The notes below the pieces were generated by a model. The model ran no database searches. It saw nothing but the letters and a program-made list of their open reading frames with translations, and was not told the DNA's origin. A stretch of DNA of 64,000 nucleotides, taken from Lacihabitans sp. CS3-21 (GTDB lineage Bacteria; Bacteroidota; Bacteroidia; Cytophagales; Spirosomataceae). The position numbers and the translations under genes were made by a program. The stretch is taken from contig NZ_RJUD01000006.1 in assembly GCF_024343675.1 (NCBI RefSeq), positions 1 through 64,000 on the forward strand, written 5' to 3'. The first letter of the stretch is position 1, and every line of letters starts with the position of its first letter. Shown here piece after piece: positions 17,610 to 26,270 of the stretch.

Positions 17610-17664
17610 TATGCTTGCATAATAATTTTGGAAGTAATAGATTTGTAATTGTTATGCTTGCATA
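17610..17664. promoter_or_regulatory. Two TATGCTTGCATA operators and promoter of the beta-oxidation operon
   Basis: TATGCTTGCATA occurs at 17610-17621 and 17653-17664, 43 bases apart, close to four helical turns. Each is followed by a TAATTTT stretch. The first of these (TAATTTTG, 17623-17630) is a perfect -7 element for the plus strand. The sites therefore flank and overlap the promoter, as expected for a repressor. The related palindrome at 480-493 suggests one regulon. Confidence 0.6.
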
Positions 17665-17728
17665 CTAATTTTTTTGTTTTCAAATTAAGAAGTGTTTTAT
17701 TTGACCTTTAAATAATAATTCAGGATTT

Positions 17729-20137
17729 ATGAAAAAATCGATAAAGAAAGTAACCGTTTTAGGTGCTGGCATTATGGGTAGCCGTATTGCTCTTCATTTT
17801 GCCAATATCGGTTGCGAAGTTTTGTTGTTAGACATGGTTCCGAAAGAACCCAACGACACAGAAAAAGCCAAAGGATTGGATATTTCGAGTCCAATAGTGA
17901 GAAATAGAATCGTAAGTGATTTGTTTCAAGCGGCTTGCAAAGCGAGTCCTTCTCCTATATATAGTCAGAAATCTTTAGCAAAAGTGAAATTGGGCAACTT
18001 TGAGGACGATATGGTCAAAATCAAAGATGTTGATTGGGTGATAGAAGTTGTTGTAGAAAAACTTGAAATTAAGAAATTGATTTATGACAAAGTAGAGCAG
18101 CACCGCAAGCCTGGTACTTTAGTAACTTCTAACACCTCTGGCATTCCTATTCATCTAATGGCCGAAGGTAGAAGCGATGATTTTCAAAAGAACTTCTGTG
18201 GAACCCACTTCTTTAATCCACCGAGATACTTAAGATTATTAGAAATTATTCCTGGTCCAAAAACAGATCAGGCTATCATAGACTTCTTGATGCATTATGG
18301 TGATCTTTTCCTTGGAAAACAAACCGTTTTGTGTAAAGATACCCCTGCGTTTATTGCCAACAGATTGGGAATTTATGCCATGGTGCAAACCATCAGAGCT
18401 ACCGAGGAACTTGGACTGACGATTGAGCAAGTAGATAAACTTACTGGTTCTATAGTAGGTAGACCAAAGTCAGGTTCGTTCAGACTTTCAGATGTTGTAG
18501 GACTTGATACTACTGTAAACGTATGTAATAACCTTTCGGCTATTTTGACCAATGATGAGTCGGTAGAGGCATTTAAATTGCCTACCATCATGGCTAAGTT
18601 GATGGAAAACAAGTGGCTGGGTGATAAAACAGGACAAGGTTTTTACAAAAAAACCAAAGACGAAAGCGGTAAAACGGTAATACTTGGATTGGATTTTGCC
18701 ACGATGGAATACCGTCCATCTGAAAAAGTAAAATTTGCTACCTTAGAAACCACCAAAGGAATTGATACGGTGGCAGGGAGAATTCCAGTATTATTAAAAG
18801 GTACTGACAAAGCGGGCGAATTCTACAGAAAAACTTTTGCTGACGCATTCAAATATGCCTCTTTCAGAATCCCTGAAGTGGCGGATGAATTGTATAAAAT
18901 TGACGACGCCATTTGTGCAGGTTTTGGTTGGCAATTGGGTCTTTTTGCTACAGCAGATGCAGTAGGAGTGAAGGCTTTTCTAGATATGATGGAAGGGCAA
19001 AATCAAAAACCTGCTCAGTGGGTTTATGATATGTTGGCCGCTGGATGTGAGTCTTTCTACAAAATAGAAAATGGCAAAAAGCTCTATTATGATATTCCTT
19101 ATAAATCTTACAAGGTTATTCCTGGTACAGAGTCGTTTATAATTTTGGATAATATCCGTAAAACCAATGTAGTTTGGAAAAATGCAGGTGCTTCTATCTT
19201 TGATTTGGGTGATGGCATCTTGGGCGTCGAATTCCAATCAAAAATGAATACTTTGGGTGCTGAGCCAGTGGAAGCTTTGAATAAAGCCTATGGTTTAGCC
19301 GAAAAAGATTTTAGAGGTTTGGTAATAGGTAACGATAGTCAAGAGGCATTTTCGGCAGGTGCAAATTTGGCCATGTTGTTTATGTTTGCCGTTGAGCAAG
19401 AGTATGACGAAATTGATCTCATGATTGCACAGTTTCAGGAAACCATGATGCGTGCTAGATATTCGTCTATTCCAGTAGTTACTGCTGCTCACTCTTTGGC
19501 CTTAGGTGGAGGTTGCGAAATCAACCTACATGCTGATAAAGTGGTGGCTTCGGCTGAAACCTATATGGGATTGGTAGAATTGGGCGTTGGTTTGATACCA
19601 GCAGGTGGTGGAACAAAAGAGATGGCTCTGAGAGCCTCTGATTTGTACCAACCTGGCGACGCTGAGTTGAATATTCTTCAAGCTGCATTTATGAACATTG
19701 CTCAGGCGAAAGTTTCTACTTCGGTTCAAGAGGCTTTTGAAATGAATTATCTGAAAACTAATCGTGACCAGATCGTGCTAAACCGCAGCCGTCTGATAGC
19801 CGAAGCCAAACAATCAGCAATTGAACTTGCCGAAAATGGTTATACCCAGCCTATTAGAAGAACGGACATCAAAGTGCAAGGAAAAACGGGAATCGCTCTT
19901 TTCAAAGCTGGTATAAAATCAATGAGAATGGCCAACTATATCACTGATCACGATGCGTTTATTGCTGAGAAACTGGCGTATGTAATTTGCGGTGGAGATT
20001 TGAGCTATCCGCAATTGGTGAGTGAGAAATATTTGCTTGAGCTAGAAAGAGAAGCTTTTCTTTCCCTTTGCGGAGAACGCAAAACCATGGAGCGTATGCA
20101 AGGATTATTGAGTGGAGGTAAACCACCGAGAAACTAG
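17729..20137 (+). CDS. 3-hydroxyacyl-CoA dehydrogenase / enoyl-CoA hydratase fusion (FadB/FadJ-type)
   Basis: 802 residues. The N-terminal half is the NAD-dependent 3-hydroxyacyl-CoA dehydrogenase (VLGAGIMGSRIALHFANIGCEV, SNTSGIP, GTHFFNPPRYLRLLEIIPG). The C-terminal half has the enoyl-CoA hydratase/isomerase fold (AFSAGANLAMLF, HSLALGGGCEINLHADKVVASAETYMGLVELGVGLIPAGGGTKE). This order is the reverse of E. coli FadB and is usual in Bacteroidetes and some other phyla. It carries out the middle two steps of beta-oxidation. The thiolase gene follows after about 97 bases. Two palindromic operators upstream suggest control by fatty acyl-CoA (inference). Confidence 0.93.
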   Translation: MKKSIKKVTVLGAGIMGSRIALHFANIGCEVLLLDMVPKEPNDTEKAKGLDISSPIVRNRIVSDLFQAACKASPSPIYSQKSLAKVKLGNFEDDMVKIKDVDWVIEVVVEKLEIKKLIYDKVEQHRKPGTLVTSNTSGIPIHLMAEGRSDDFQKNFCGTHFFNPPRYLRLLEIIPGPKTDQAIIDFLMHYGDLFLGKQTVLCKDTPAFIANRLGIYAMVQTIRATEELGLTIEQVDKLTGSIVGRPKSGSFRLSDVVGLDTTVNVCNNLSAILTNDESVEAFKLPTIMAKLMENKWLGDKTGQGFYKKTKDESGKTVILGLDFATMEYRPSEKVKFATLETTKGIDTVAGRIPVLLKGTDKAGEFYRKTFADAFKYASFRIPEVADELYKIDDAICAGFGWQLGLFATADAVGVKAFLDMMEGQNQKPAQWVYDMLAAGCESFYKIENGKKLYYDIPYKSYKVIPGTESFIILDNIRKTNVVWKNAGASIFDLGDGILGVEFQSKMNTLGAEPVEALNKAYGLAEKDFRGLVIGNDSQEAFSAGANLAMLFMFAVEQEYDEIDLMIAQFQETMMRARYSSIPVVTAAHSLALGGGCEINLHADKVVASAETYMGLVELGVGLIPAGGGTKEMALRASDLYQPGDAELNILQAAFMNIAQAKVSTSVQEAFEMNYLKTNRDQIVLNRSRLIAEAKQSAIELAENGYTQPIRRTDIKVQGKTGIALFKAGIKSMRMANYITDHDAFIAEKLAYVICGGDLSYPQLVSEKYLLELEREAFLSLCGERKTMERMQGLLSGGKPPRN

Positions 20138-20195
20138 CCTCGACTCCGCTGGCTTCGGCTCCGCTCAGCCACCGGACACAAGCCGAAGCGACGAA
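20138..20195. repeat. GC-rich hairpin element between the two beta-oxidation genes
   Basis: Right after the stop codon comes a GC-rich stretch unlike the surrounding AT-rich DNA. GCTTCGGCT (20152-20160) pairs with AGCCGAAGC (20181-20189) around a 20-base loop. It is not followed by a T run, so it is not a classical terminator. It may be a dispersed intergenic repeat; no second copy is seen in this window. Confidence 0.45.
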
Positions 20196-20234
20196 ATTAG
20201 GATTAACAAAAATGGATTAAAAAATTTAGTAAAA

Positions 20235-21410
20235 ATGGACGCATATATAATTGATGGATATAGATCGCCGGTGGGAAAAGCTCCCAAAGGTGTTTTCAGA
20301 TTTACAAGACCAGATGACTTGGCAGCAGATGTTATCAAGCATTTGTTGAGCAAAGTACCTGCTTTAGATCCTACGAGAGTAGACGATATCATTGTAGGAA
20401 ACTCTGTCCCAGAAGCCGAACAAGGTATGCAAATGGCCAGATATATTTCGCTTTTGGCTTTGGGTAAAACTGTGCCGGGTGTGACGATAAACCGTTACTG
20501 CGGCTCTGGTGTGGAATCCATAGCTATGGCGGTGGGTAAAATATCAGCTGGTATGGCAGATTGTATCATAGCTGGTGGTACAGAATCTATGTCGATGGTA
20601 CCGACAACAGGTTATAAAACGGCTCTGAATTACGGCATAGCAAGCGAAAATCCTGACTATTATGTAGGAATGGGATTAACGGCTGAAAATGTCGCCCAGA
20701 AATATAAAATCACGAGAGACGAGCAAGATCAGTTTTCGTATCAGTCGCACCAAAAGGCACTTGCGGCTCAGGCTGCTGGATATTTTGATAGCGGAATTGT
20801 GCCAATAGTAGTGAAAGAAACCTACTTTGATGCGGCTTCTGGCAAAAAGAAAACCAGAGAATATACGGTAACCAAAGACGAGGGCCCAAGAGCAGACACC
20901 AGCGTGGAGGTACTCGGAAGACTAAAGCCAGTTTTTGCAGCAGGAGGTAGCGTAACTGCAGGAAACTCCTCACAAACATCTGACGGAGCTGGGTTTGTGC
21001 TCGTGATGTCCGAGCGATTGATGAAAGAATTGAATTTGACGCCCATTGCCAGAATGGCATCTTATGCTGTGGCTGGTTGTGAGCCAAGTTTGATGGGCAT
21101 CGGGCCAGTCTTTGCTATTCCGAAGGCATTGGCTCAGGCTGGATTAAAACTTGATGACATTGACCAAATAGAACTTAACGAAGCTTTTGCATCACAGGCG
21201 TTGGCTGTGGTAAAAGAACTACAAATAGACCCAGCCAAGCTAAATCCAAACGGTGGTGCCATTGCTCTGGGACATGCTTTGGGTTCTACTGGAGCGAGAC
21301 TTTCTGTGCAGATTTTCAACGAGATGCGTAGAAGAAACCAAAAATACGGTATGGTAACAGCCTGCGTAGGTGGAGGCCAAGGCGTGGCAGGTATTTATGA
21401 GCTTTTGTAA
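20235..21410 (+). CDS. fadA: Acetyl-CoA acyltransferase (3-ketoacyl-CoA thiolase)
   Basis: 391 residues from ATG at 20235. The frame is open back to 20112, but that part lies in the GC-rich repeat and overlaps the previous gene, whereas MDAYIIDGYRSPVGK is the normal thiolase start. Catalytic Cys89 (NRYCGSGVES), NEAFASQALAV, GHALGSTGAR and the second cysteine in CVGGGQGVA are all present. It cleaves 3-ketoacyl-CoA to acetyl-CoA and a shorter acyl-CoA, the last step of beta-oxidation, and works with the fusion protein before it. No acyl-CoA dehydrogenase gene follows; a terminator lies 27 bases after the stop. Confidence 0.94.
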   Translation: MDAYIIDGYRSPVGKAPKGVFRFTRPDDLAADVIKHLLSKVPALDPTRVDDIIVGNSVPEAEQGMQMARYISLLALGKTVPGVTINRYCGSGVESIAMAVGKISAGMADCIIAGGTESMSMVPTTGYKTALNYGIASENPDYYVGMGLTAENVAQKYKITRDEQDQFSYQSHQKALAAQAAGYFDSGIVPIVVKETYFDAASGKKKTREYTVTKDEGPRADTSVEVLGRLKPVFAAGGSVTAGNSSQTSDGAGFVLVMSERLMKELNLTPIARMASYAVAGCEPSLMGIGPVFAIPKALAQAGLKLDDIDQIELNEAFASQALAVVKELQIDPAKLNPNGGAIALGHALGSTGARLSVQIFNEMRRRNQKYGMVTACVGGGQGVAGIYELL

Positions 21411-21437
21411 TAGATTGATTGTGTAAAAGATAGAATT

Positions 21438-21466
21438 CGCCTCCAGCAATGGGGGCGTTTTTTTTT
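21438..21466 (+). terminator. Terminator of the beta-oxidation operon
   Basis: CGCCTCC (21438-21444) pairs with GGGGGCG (21451-21457) with one G-T pair and is followed by nine T. Confidence 0.85.
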
Positions 21467-21472
21467 GTTCAG

Positions 21473-21578
21473 GTGGTGCGATTTTTCAAATCGCATTGGT
21501 AATGATTTTTAATTGCGTTATTCTTGGATTTGAAAAATCGCTTTACGTATTCTTTAAACTGCCCTTGTTTTGTTACAA
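21473..21578. repeat. Intergenic repeat, copy 1
   Basis: About 106 bp. It starts with a hairpin GCGATTTTTCAAATCGC (21478-21494); its near reverse complement lies at 21527-21541. A conserved tail ends in TTGTTTTGTTACAA. The last 52 bases match copy 2 with a single difference. The rest of this 427-base gap (21579-21837) is AT-rich with nothing I can name. Confidence 0.8.
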
Positions 21579-21837
21579 AATATTCTTATAAAATTTCTCT
21601 AAACCATTTATAATCAACAAAAAATTGGGCTTTCATTTCTCTTGAGCGAAACAGGTGGCTCTATCAATATCTCCTCACTTTGGCAAGCAACCAAAAGCAA
21701 GATTTGAAAAATTATTGCTAACATTTGTATTTGTTTTGTCATTTCAGTTTTTATCAACTTCAATTCAATTTAACTATTCTTTTAGAAATATGAATACTAT
21801 TTAAAGGCTCACTTTATTAAGTTAGAGGTATTAAATT

Positions 21838-22656
21838 TTATATTTTAATCAATTCCATTTCCTTCAATCTAAATTCGTATTTTTCTTTTTCTCCCCACTT
21901 AAAATGAAATATATCTCCTTTCCGCCATCCAATTGTTTCAAAGTGAAGAGGAACATCATCTATACTATCATTTTCATTATTCTCAATATGAATTTTTAAA
22001 TATGGTTCTTTTTGCGTAATGGGGAAGAATATTGTTTCTAAAGTATTTAAATTTTGCAATGCTAATCTAAAACTATCACTTTTATAACCACGCAAAGTCT
22101 GTATCCAACATTTGTGCGTTTTTTGTGAATTTATGTTAGCTGAATAATAATGCGGGAAATACCAATCTGATTTTCCTAAAAATTCAAAAGCTTCTTTTAT
22201 TGGTTTGGTTTCTAATTCAAATTTATTACTGAAGCTTAATAATGAACCGTAATGACATTCAGAAATATAATTTAATCTATCAATTTCACTTTGAAAGGTA
22301 TGGAAACGAGACCTAGACATAACATATACACCAGTACCCATAGGATTATAAGGTTGACAAGAGCCTAAAGAAATTTGATTATCTAAATAATTTATTTCAT
22401 CAGTGGTATAGGTATCGGAATCTCTAATATAATTATGTATTATGGTAGTGTTTGGTACGAAAAATTTATTATGCATTAATAAAACATAAATACTACCGAC
22501 ATAGCTTATTAAATTTCCTATTAATTCACTCTCTAAGCTTGGCATCAACTTAATTCCTGTTTGATTATAAAACCCTATTCCTTCTTCATTTTTATAAAAA
22601 AATATTCCATTTCTAATTTCTTTAACTCTGAGGCTTTTTTCTTTAGTTTGTCCCAT
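21838..22656 (-). CDS. Hypothetical protein, orphan
   Basis: 272 residues; no family recognised. No signal peptide or membrane helix is seen, so it is probably cytoplasmic. The sequence is rich in Asn, Ile, Lys, Tyr and Phe, and its DNA is more AT-rich than neighbouring conserved genes, which suits recent arrival. The C-terminus is beta-rich and charged (HFETIGWRKGDIFHFKWGEKEKYEFRLKE), and one segment has several aromatic residues (GKSDWYFPHYYSAN). It sits alone between two direct copies of the same intergenic repeat and could be a gene brought in with them. Confidence 0.6.
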   Translation of the reverse strand: MGQTKEKSLRVKEIRNGIFFYKNEEGIGFYNQTGIKLMPSLESELIGNLISYVGSIYVLLMHNKFFVPNTTIIHNYIRDSDTYTTDEINYLDNQISLGSCQPYNPMGTGVYVMSRSRFHTFQSEIDRLNYISECHYGSLLSFSNKFELETKPIKEAFEFLGKSDWYFPHYYSANINSQKTHKCWIQTLRGYKSDSFRLALQNLNTLETIFFPITQKEPYLKIHIENNENDSIDDVPLHFETIGWRKGDIFHFKWGEKEKYEFRLKEMELIKI

Positions 22657-23024
22657 ATAAATTTTTCATATCATTTAACCTTTGCCATGCCATGGTTCTA
22701 CCAACATACGTGTGTATTCCAGTTTTTAACCGAAGAACCATAAATTCTTTAACCATTCATTTATTTCTATTACTCTGTGTTGTCAATTCCTGTTTAAATA
22801 CTCTAATAATGAGGCTAAAAGTCACTTTTCGTACTTATGAGCGTGGAACCTTTGCACACCCAAGGAATAGTAGAAGTTATAAAGTAAACAGCATGCTAAT
22901 CATTTATTGGGTATGCCTTGTAATCAAAATCATTTTTGCTTTAAATTAAGTTTATTGGGACTGAAAATCCTAATTTATTTAGCTTTTAAATGCACTTTCG
23001 GAACATGTGAAAGAGTAGATCTAA

Positions 23025-23165
23025 GTGGTGCGATTTTCCAGATCGCGGTATTTATGATTTGGATTTTGTATTCTTCAGCGATTTGAAAAATCGCTTTACG
23101 TTTTCTTTAAACTGCCCTTGTTTTGTTACAAGAAACTGACAAAACTGCCTTTGTTATGTTACAAA
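23025..23165. repeat. Intergenic repeat, copy 2, plus partial third tail
   Basis: Copy 2 covers 23025-23131 in the same orientation as copy 1. It contains GCGATTTTCCAGATCGC (23030-23046) and GCGATTTGAAAAATCGC (23078-23094), two related hairpins in inverse order. A third, diverged copy of the tail follows at 23142-23165. The remaining DNA from 22657 to 23024 shows no convincing gene. Confidence 0.8.
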
Positions 23166-23205
23166 CTATTTATAGAAAACAGGGGTAAGTCACTTATTAT
23201 CAACA

Positions 23206-23239
23206 AAAAAGGAGACTTCTGATTGTAAGTCTCCTTTTT
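23206..23239 (-). terminator. Terminator of msrA
   Basis: A 13-bp perfect stem, AAAAAGGAGACTT (23206-23218) with AAGTCTCCTTTTT (23227-23239), and an 8-base loop. It lies just after the msrA stop and can work in both directions. Confidence 0.85.
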
Positions 23240-23257
23240 GTAAATTTTTTCAGTACT

Positions 23258-23791
23258 TTATTGCTTCAATTTCTCCTTAAAAACCTTCTGGAATTTCTCT
23301 ACTTTTGGTCTTACTACCAACTGGCAGTAGGGGTTTTTGTCGCCGTTGTCGTTGAAATAATTTTGGTGGTAGTCTTCGGCCACATAGAGCTTCGTGAAAG
23401 GCTCAAGCTGCGTTACTATTTTGTTGGTATAGGCACCTGCGGCATCTAATTCTTTTATGACATCCTCGGTTATTTGCTTTTGCTCATCGTTGTGATAAAA
23501 AACAGAAGATCGATATTGGGTACCTTCATCGGCACCTTGGCGGTTGAGCGTGGTAGGATCATGTACTTTGAAAAATATTTCTAAAAGCTGCAAGAAGCTA
23601 ATCTTTGTTGGGTCATAAGTAACCTGAATAACCTCAGCATGACCAGTTTCTCCTGTACAAACCTCTTTGTAAGTAGGGTTTGCATTTTTGCCACCTGCAT
23701 AGCCTGATTCTACCTTTTCTACACCTTCTAATTGTTGATATATAGCCTCTACACACCAAAAACACCCTGCGGCTAATGTTGCTTTCTCCAT
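23258..23791 (-). CDS. msrA: Peptide-methionine (S)-S-oxide reductase
   Basis: 177 residues, complete for the A-type enzyme. The catalytic motif GCFWCVEA (Cys10) is near the N-terminus, and further family signatures are SGYAGGKNANPTYKEVCTGETGHAEVIQVTYDP and EDYHQNYF. It reduces methionine-S-sulfoxide in proteins or free. There is no signal peptide, so it acts in the cytoplasm, and there is no fused MsrB domain. It stands alone with its own terminator. Confidence 0.96.
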   Translation of the reverse strand: MEKATLAAGCFWCVEAIYQQLEGVEKVESGYAGGKNANPTYKEVCTGETGHAEVIQVTYDPTKISFLQLLEIFFKVHDPTTLNRQGADEGTQYRSSVFYHNDEQKQITEDVIKELDAAGAYTNKIVTQLEPFTKLYVAEDYHQNYFNDNGDKNPYCQLVVRPKVEKFQKVFKEKLKQ

Positions 23792-23938
23792 TTTATTTGT
23801 TTCTTTTATCTTGTTATGATTGTTTTTGAGTGTTGGGTTTTCTGCTGAATATTTCTCTATCGATAGCCTAAAAACAATAATAAGCCATTTACTGTTTCTT
23901 TTTGGTTCTTAAATTTGCAAAATAGCTTCACAATTTGC

Positions 23939-26134
23939 TTAAAACAACTCCCCTACTTTTAAATTCTGTTTTTCTTTGTCAAAGAAATATTTATGGATAT
24001 TTATTTGATTTTCAGATGCTCTGATAGTTTGGTACTCGCCATTTTCTTTCAAAATATAGGTATTGCAGTTGTCAAGTAAGTTTATTTTTAGGATGTTTAT
24101 CAGCTGCTGTTTGATGTCCTCATTTATAAACTCAAAGAGCGATTCTATGCGTTTGTCAAAACTCCTCACCATCATGTCGGCACTGCCCCCATAAAGCCTT
24201 GGTTGGCCTTGATTATGGAAATAAATGATACGAGCGTGTTCGAGATAATTACCTACCAAAGATCTTACACTTATGTTTTCGCTCAAGCCTTTGCGACCAG
24301 GTCTTAAGCAGCAAATTCCACGTACAATCAATTCTATTTTTACGCCTTTGTTAGAAGCTGCGTACAATTCTTCAATGATATCTTTGTCTTCCAAAGAGTT
24401 TACTTTGAAGCATATTCCAGCTGGAAGGCCTTGAGAAGCATTTTTTGCTTCATTTCTGATTTGTTCAATCAGCGAGTTACGCATGTTTTTTGGGGAGGTT
24501 ATAAGGTTTTTATAACCAGCTGGTTGCGAGTGACCAGTGATGACATTGAAAAACTCTGCAATGTCTTTGGTGTAGTCTTGATTGGCTGTCAATAAACCGA
24601 TGTCTGTGTAAAGTTTAGAAGTATCTTCGTTATAGTTTCCACTAGCCAAATGGGCATATTGTATCACTTTTGGACCTTCTTTTCTAACGATAAGCATCAA
24701 CTTGGTATGGGTCTTCAGCCAACCGATTCCATAAATTACAAAGCAACCGGCTTTTTGTAATTTTTCCGCCTCTCTGATATTGTTTTCTTCATCAAAACGG
24801 GCTTTAATTTCAAAAAGTGCTGAAACATGTTTTCCGTTTTCTGCCGCTCTGAGAAGTGCAGAAGTTATCCTTGAGTTTTTGGCCAATCTATAAATGGTGA
24901 GCTTTATTGAAAGCACATTTGGGTCATCGGCTGCTTTTTCTAGCAGATTAAGTACGGGTTCAAAACTGTTGTAAGGATGGTGCAAAAGAATATCATTTTC
25001 TTTGATTGCATCAAAAATACTAAGTTCCCTATTAAAATTTAATGGAGCCAAAGTGCTTGGAGAGGGAGGCAATAAAGGCTTAAACTCGGCATGGTTTACA
25101 ATTTGCCAAAGTCTAGTATAATCCATTAACTCATTGTTTACATGGATGTTATATTTGTCAATTTCCCATTTTTTCTTCAATATTTCCATTAAGTATTCTG
25201 ATGGACGAGTCTCTATCACCAATCCAACTACCCTTCCAGCTTGTCGACTTCTTATTTTTTCTTTTACCTCGTCTACAAAGTCTGCATCCACGTCATCATT
25301 TTCGTCTATTGTAAAATCTCCATTTCTTACTATTCTGAAAAGGTCAACCGACTCAATGGCTACGTTTTTGTACAGTTTACCAATTTGATTTCTGATGATT
25401 TCCTCTGTTGGCAAAAAGTCTATTACATCTTCATTTTCAAATTCATAGAATTTTGGCAGATTGGTTGGTATCTGCACAAATGAGAGTTTTTTGTTGTCTT
25501 CGGTTTCGGGAAAAAGCGTAGTTTGTTGCTCAATAGATACTATTCCCAATATCAAACTTTTGGCCAGAAGGTTTGGAAAAGCATGTGTGTGATCACATAC
25601 CATGGGCGTAAGCATTGGGTAAACTGTATTTTCGAAAAAATCAGTTACCTCATCTAATTGTTTGTCATCTAGGTTGTTATATTTTATAATTCTGAATCCA
25701 TTTTTTTCAAATTCAGGTTCAAGGTCTTCTCTGAAAATACGATTTCGCTCGTCAATAAATTTCTTTATTTGATTGAGAAGGACTTTTCTGAACTGCACCT
25801 CTCTGAGGCCTGAATAATCAATTCTTTCTTTATCATAGTCTATATAGTTGTACAAGCTGCCCAACCGAACAGCCATAAATTCATCAAGATTGGAGGCCGT
25901 TATGGCCATAAACTTGAGCTTTTCAAAAATGTTTAAATCTGTTTTTCTTACCTGATCAAGTACACGTTCGTTGAATTTCATCCAACTTAAATCTCGACTG
26001 ATAAAGTCTGATTTTTCTATGTTGTTGTCTGATTTTTGGTCTTTAATGGTGGGATTATACCTGTACTCACTTTCCATATTGAAATCAAGTAAGTCTTTAA
26101 AAAACGAAACTACACCTTCTGTAACACTACCCAT
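23939..26134 (-). CDS. ppk1: Polyphosphate kinase 1
   Basis: 731 residues as annotated from 26134; a start at ATG 26077 (MESEYRYN) is also possible, as the first 19 residues are not typical. The reading follows PPK1: SRDLSWMKFNERVLDQ, LDEFMAVRLG, HPYNSFEPVLNLLEKAADDPNVLSIKLTIYRLA, then the active-site histidines in THTKLMLIVR and YFHNQGQPRLYGGSADMM. It makes polyphosphate from ATP reversibly and is important for stress and phosphate storage. No exopolyphosphatase gene is adjacent. The histidine kinase gene upstream on the same strand is 136 bases away. Confidence 0.95.
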   Translation of the reverse strand: MGSVTEGVVSFFKDLLDFNMESEYRYNPTIKDQKSDNNIEKSDFISRDLSWMKFNERVLDQVRKTDLNIFEKLKFMAITASNLDEFMAVRLGSLYNYIDYDKERIDYSGLREVQFRKVLLNQIKKFIDERNRIFREDLEPEFEKNGFRIIKYNNLDDKQLDEVTDFFENTVYPMLTPMVCDHTHAFPNLLAKSLILGIVSIEQQTTLFPETEDNKKLSFVQIPTNLPKFYEFENEDVIDFLPTEEIIRNQIGKLYKNVAIESVDLFRIVRNGDFTIDENDDVDADFVDEVKEKIRSRQAGRVVGLVIETRPSEYLMEILKKKWEIDKYNIHVNNELMDYTRLWQIVNHAEFKPLLPPSPSTLAPLNFNRELSIFDAIKENDILLHHPYNSFEPVLNLLEKAADDPNVLSIKLTIYRLAKNSRITSALLRAAENGKHVSALFEIKARFDEENNIREAEKLQKAGCFVIYGIGWLKTHTKLMLIVRKEGPKVIQYAHLASGNYNEDTSKLYTDIGLLTANQDYTKDIAEFFNVITGHSQPAGYKNLITSPKNMRNSLIEQIRNEAKNASQGLPAGICFKVNSLEDKDIIEELYAASNKGVKIELIVRGICCLRPGRKGLSENISVRSLVGNYLEHARIIYFHNQGQPRLYGGSADMMVRSFDKRIESLFEFINEDIKQQLINILKINLLDNCNTYILKENGEYQTIRASENQINIHKYFFDKEKQNLKVGELF

Positions 26135-26270
26135 TTGGAATCTTTAATCTTTAAATTTTGGGATAAAATATTTTGCAAATTTCTGAAAAATATAATTATG
26201 ACAATATTAATTCTTTTCCAAGAAATATTTCCTAATTAACGCAAGTAAGCTCTCGAAATTTGGCTTTTTT

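Noticed and set aside
20112-20234. Extension of the thiolase gene to an upstream start
   Set aside because: It would overlap the previous gene and translate the GC-rich repeat; the normal family N-terminus begins at 20235.
20710-21087. 125-residue minus-strand frame
   Set aside because: It lies wholly inside the thiolase gene and has no recognisable domain; a shadow of strong codon bias.
22692-22949. 85-residue plus-strand frame before copy 2 of the intergenic repeat
   Set aside because: No family, no plausible promoter and low complexity; probably chance.
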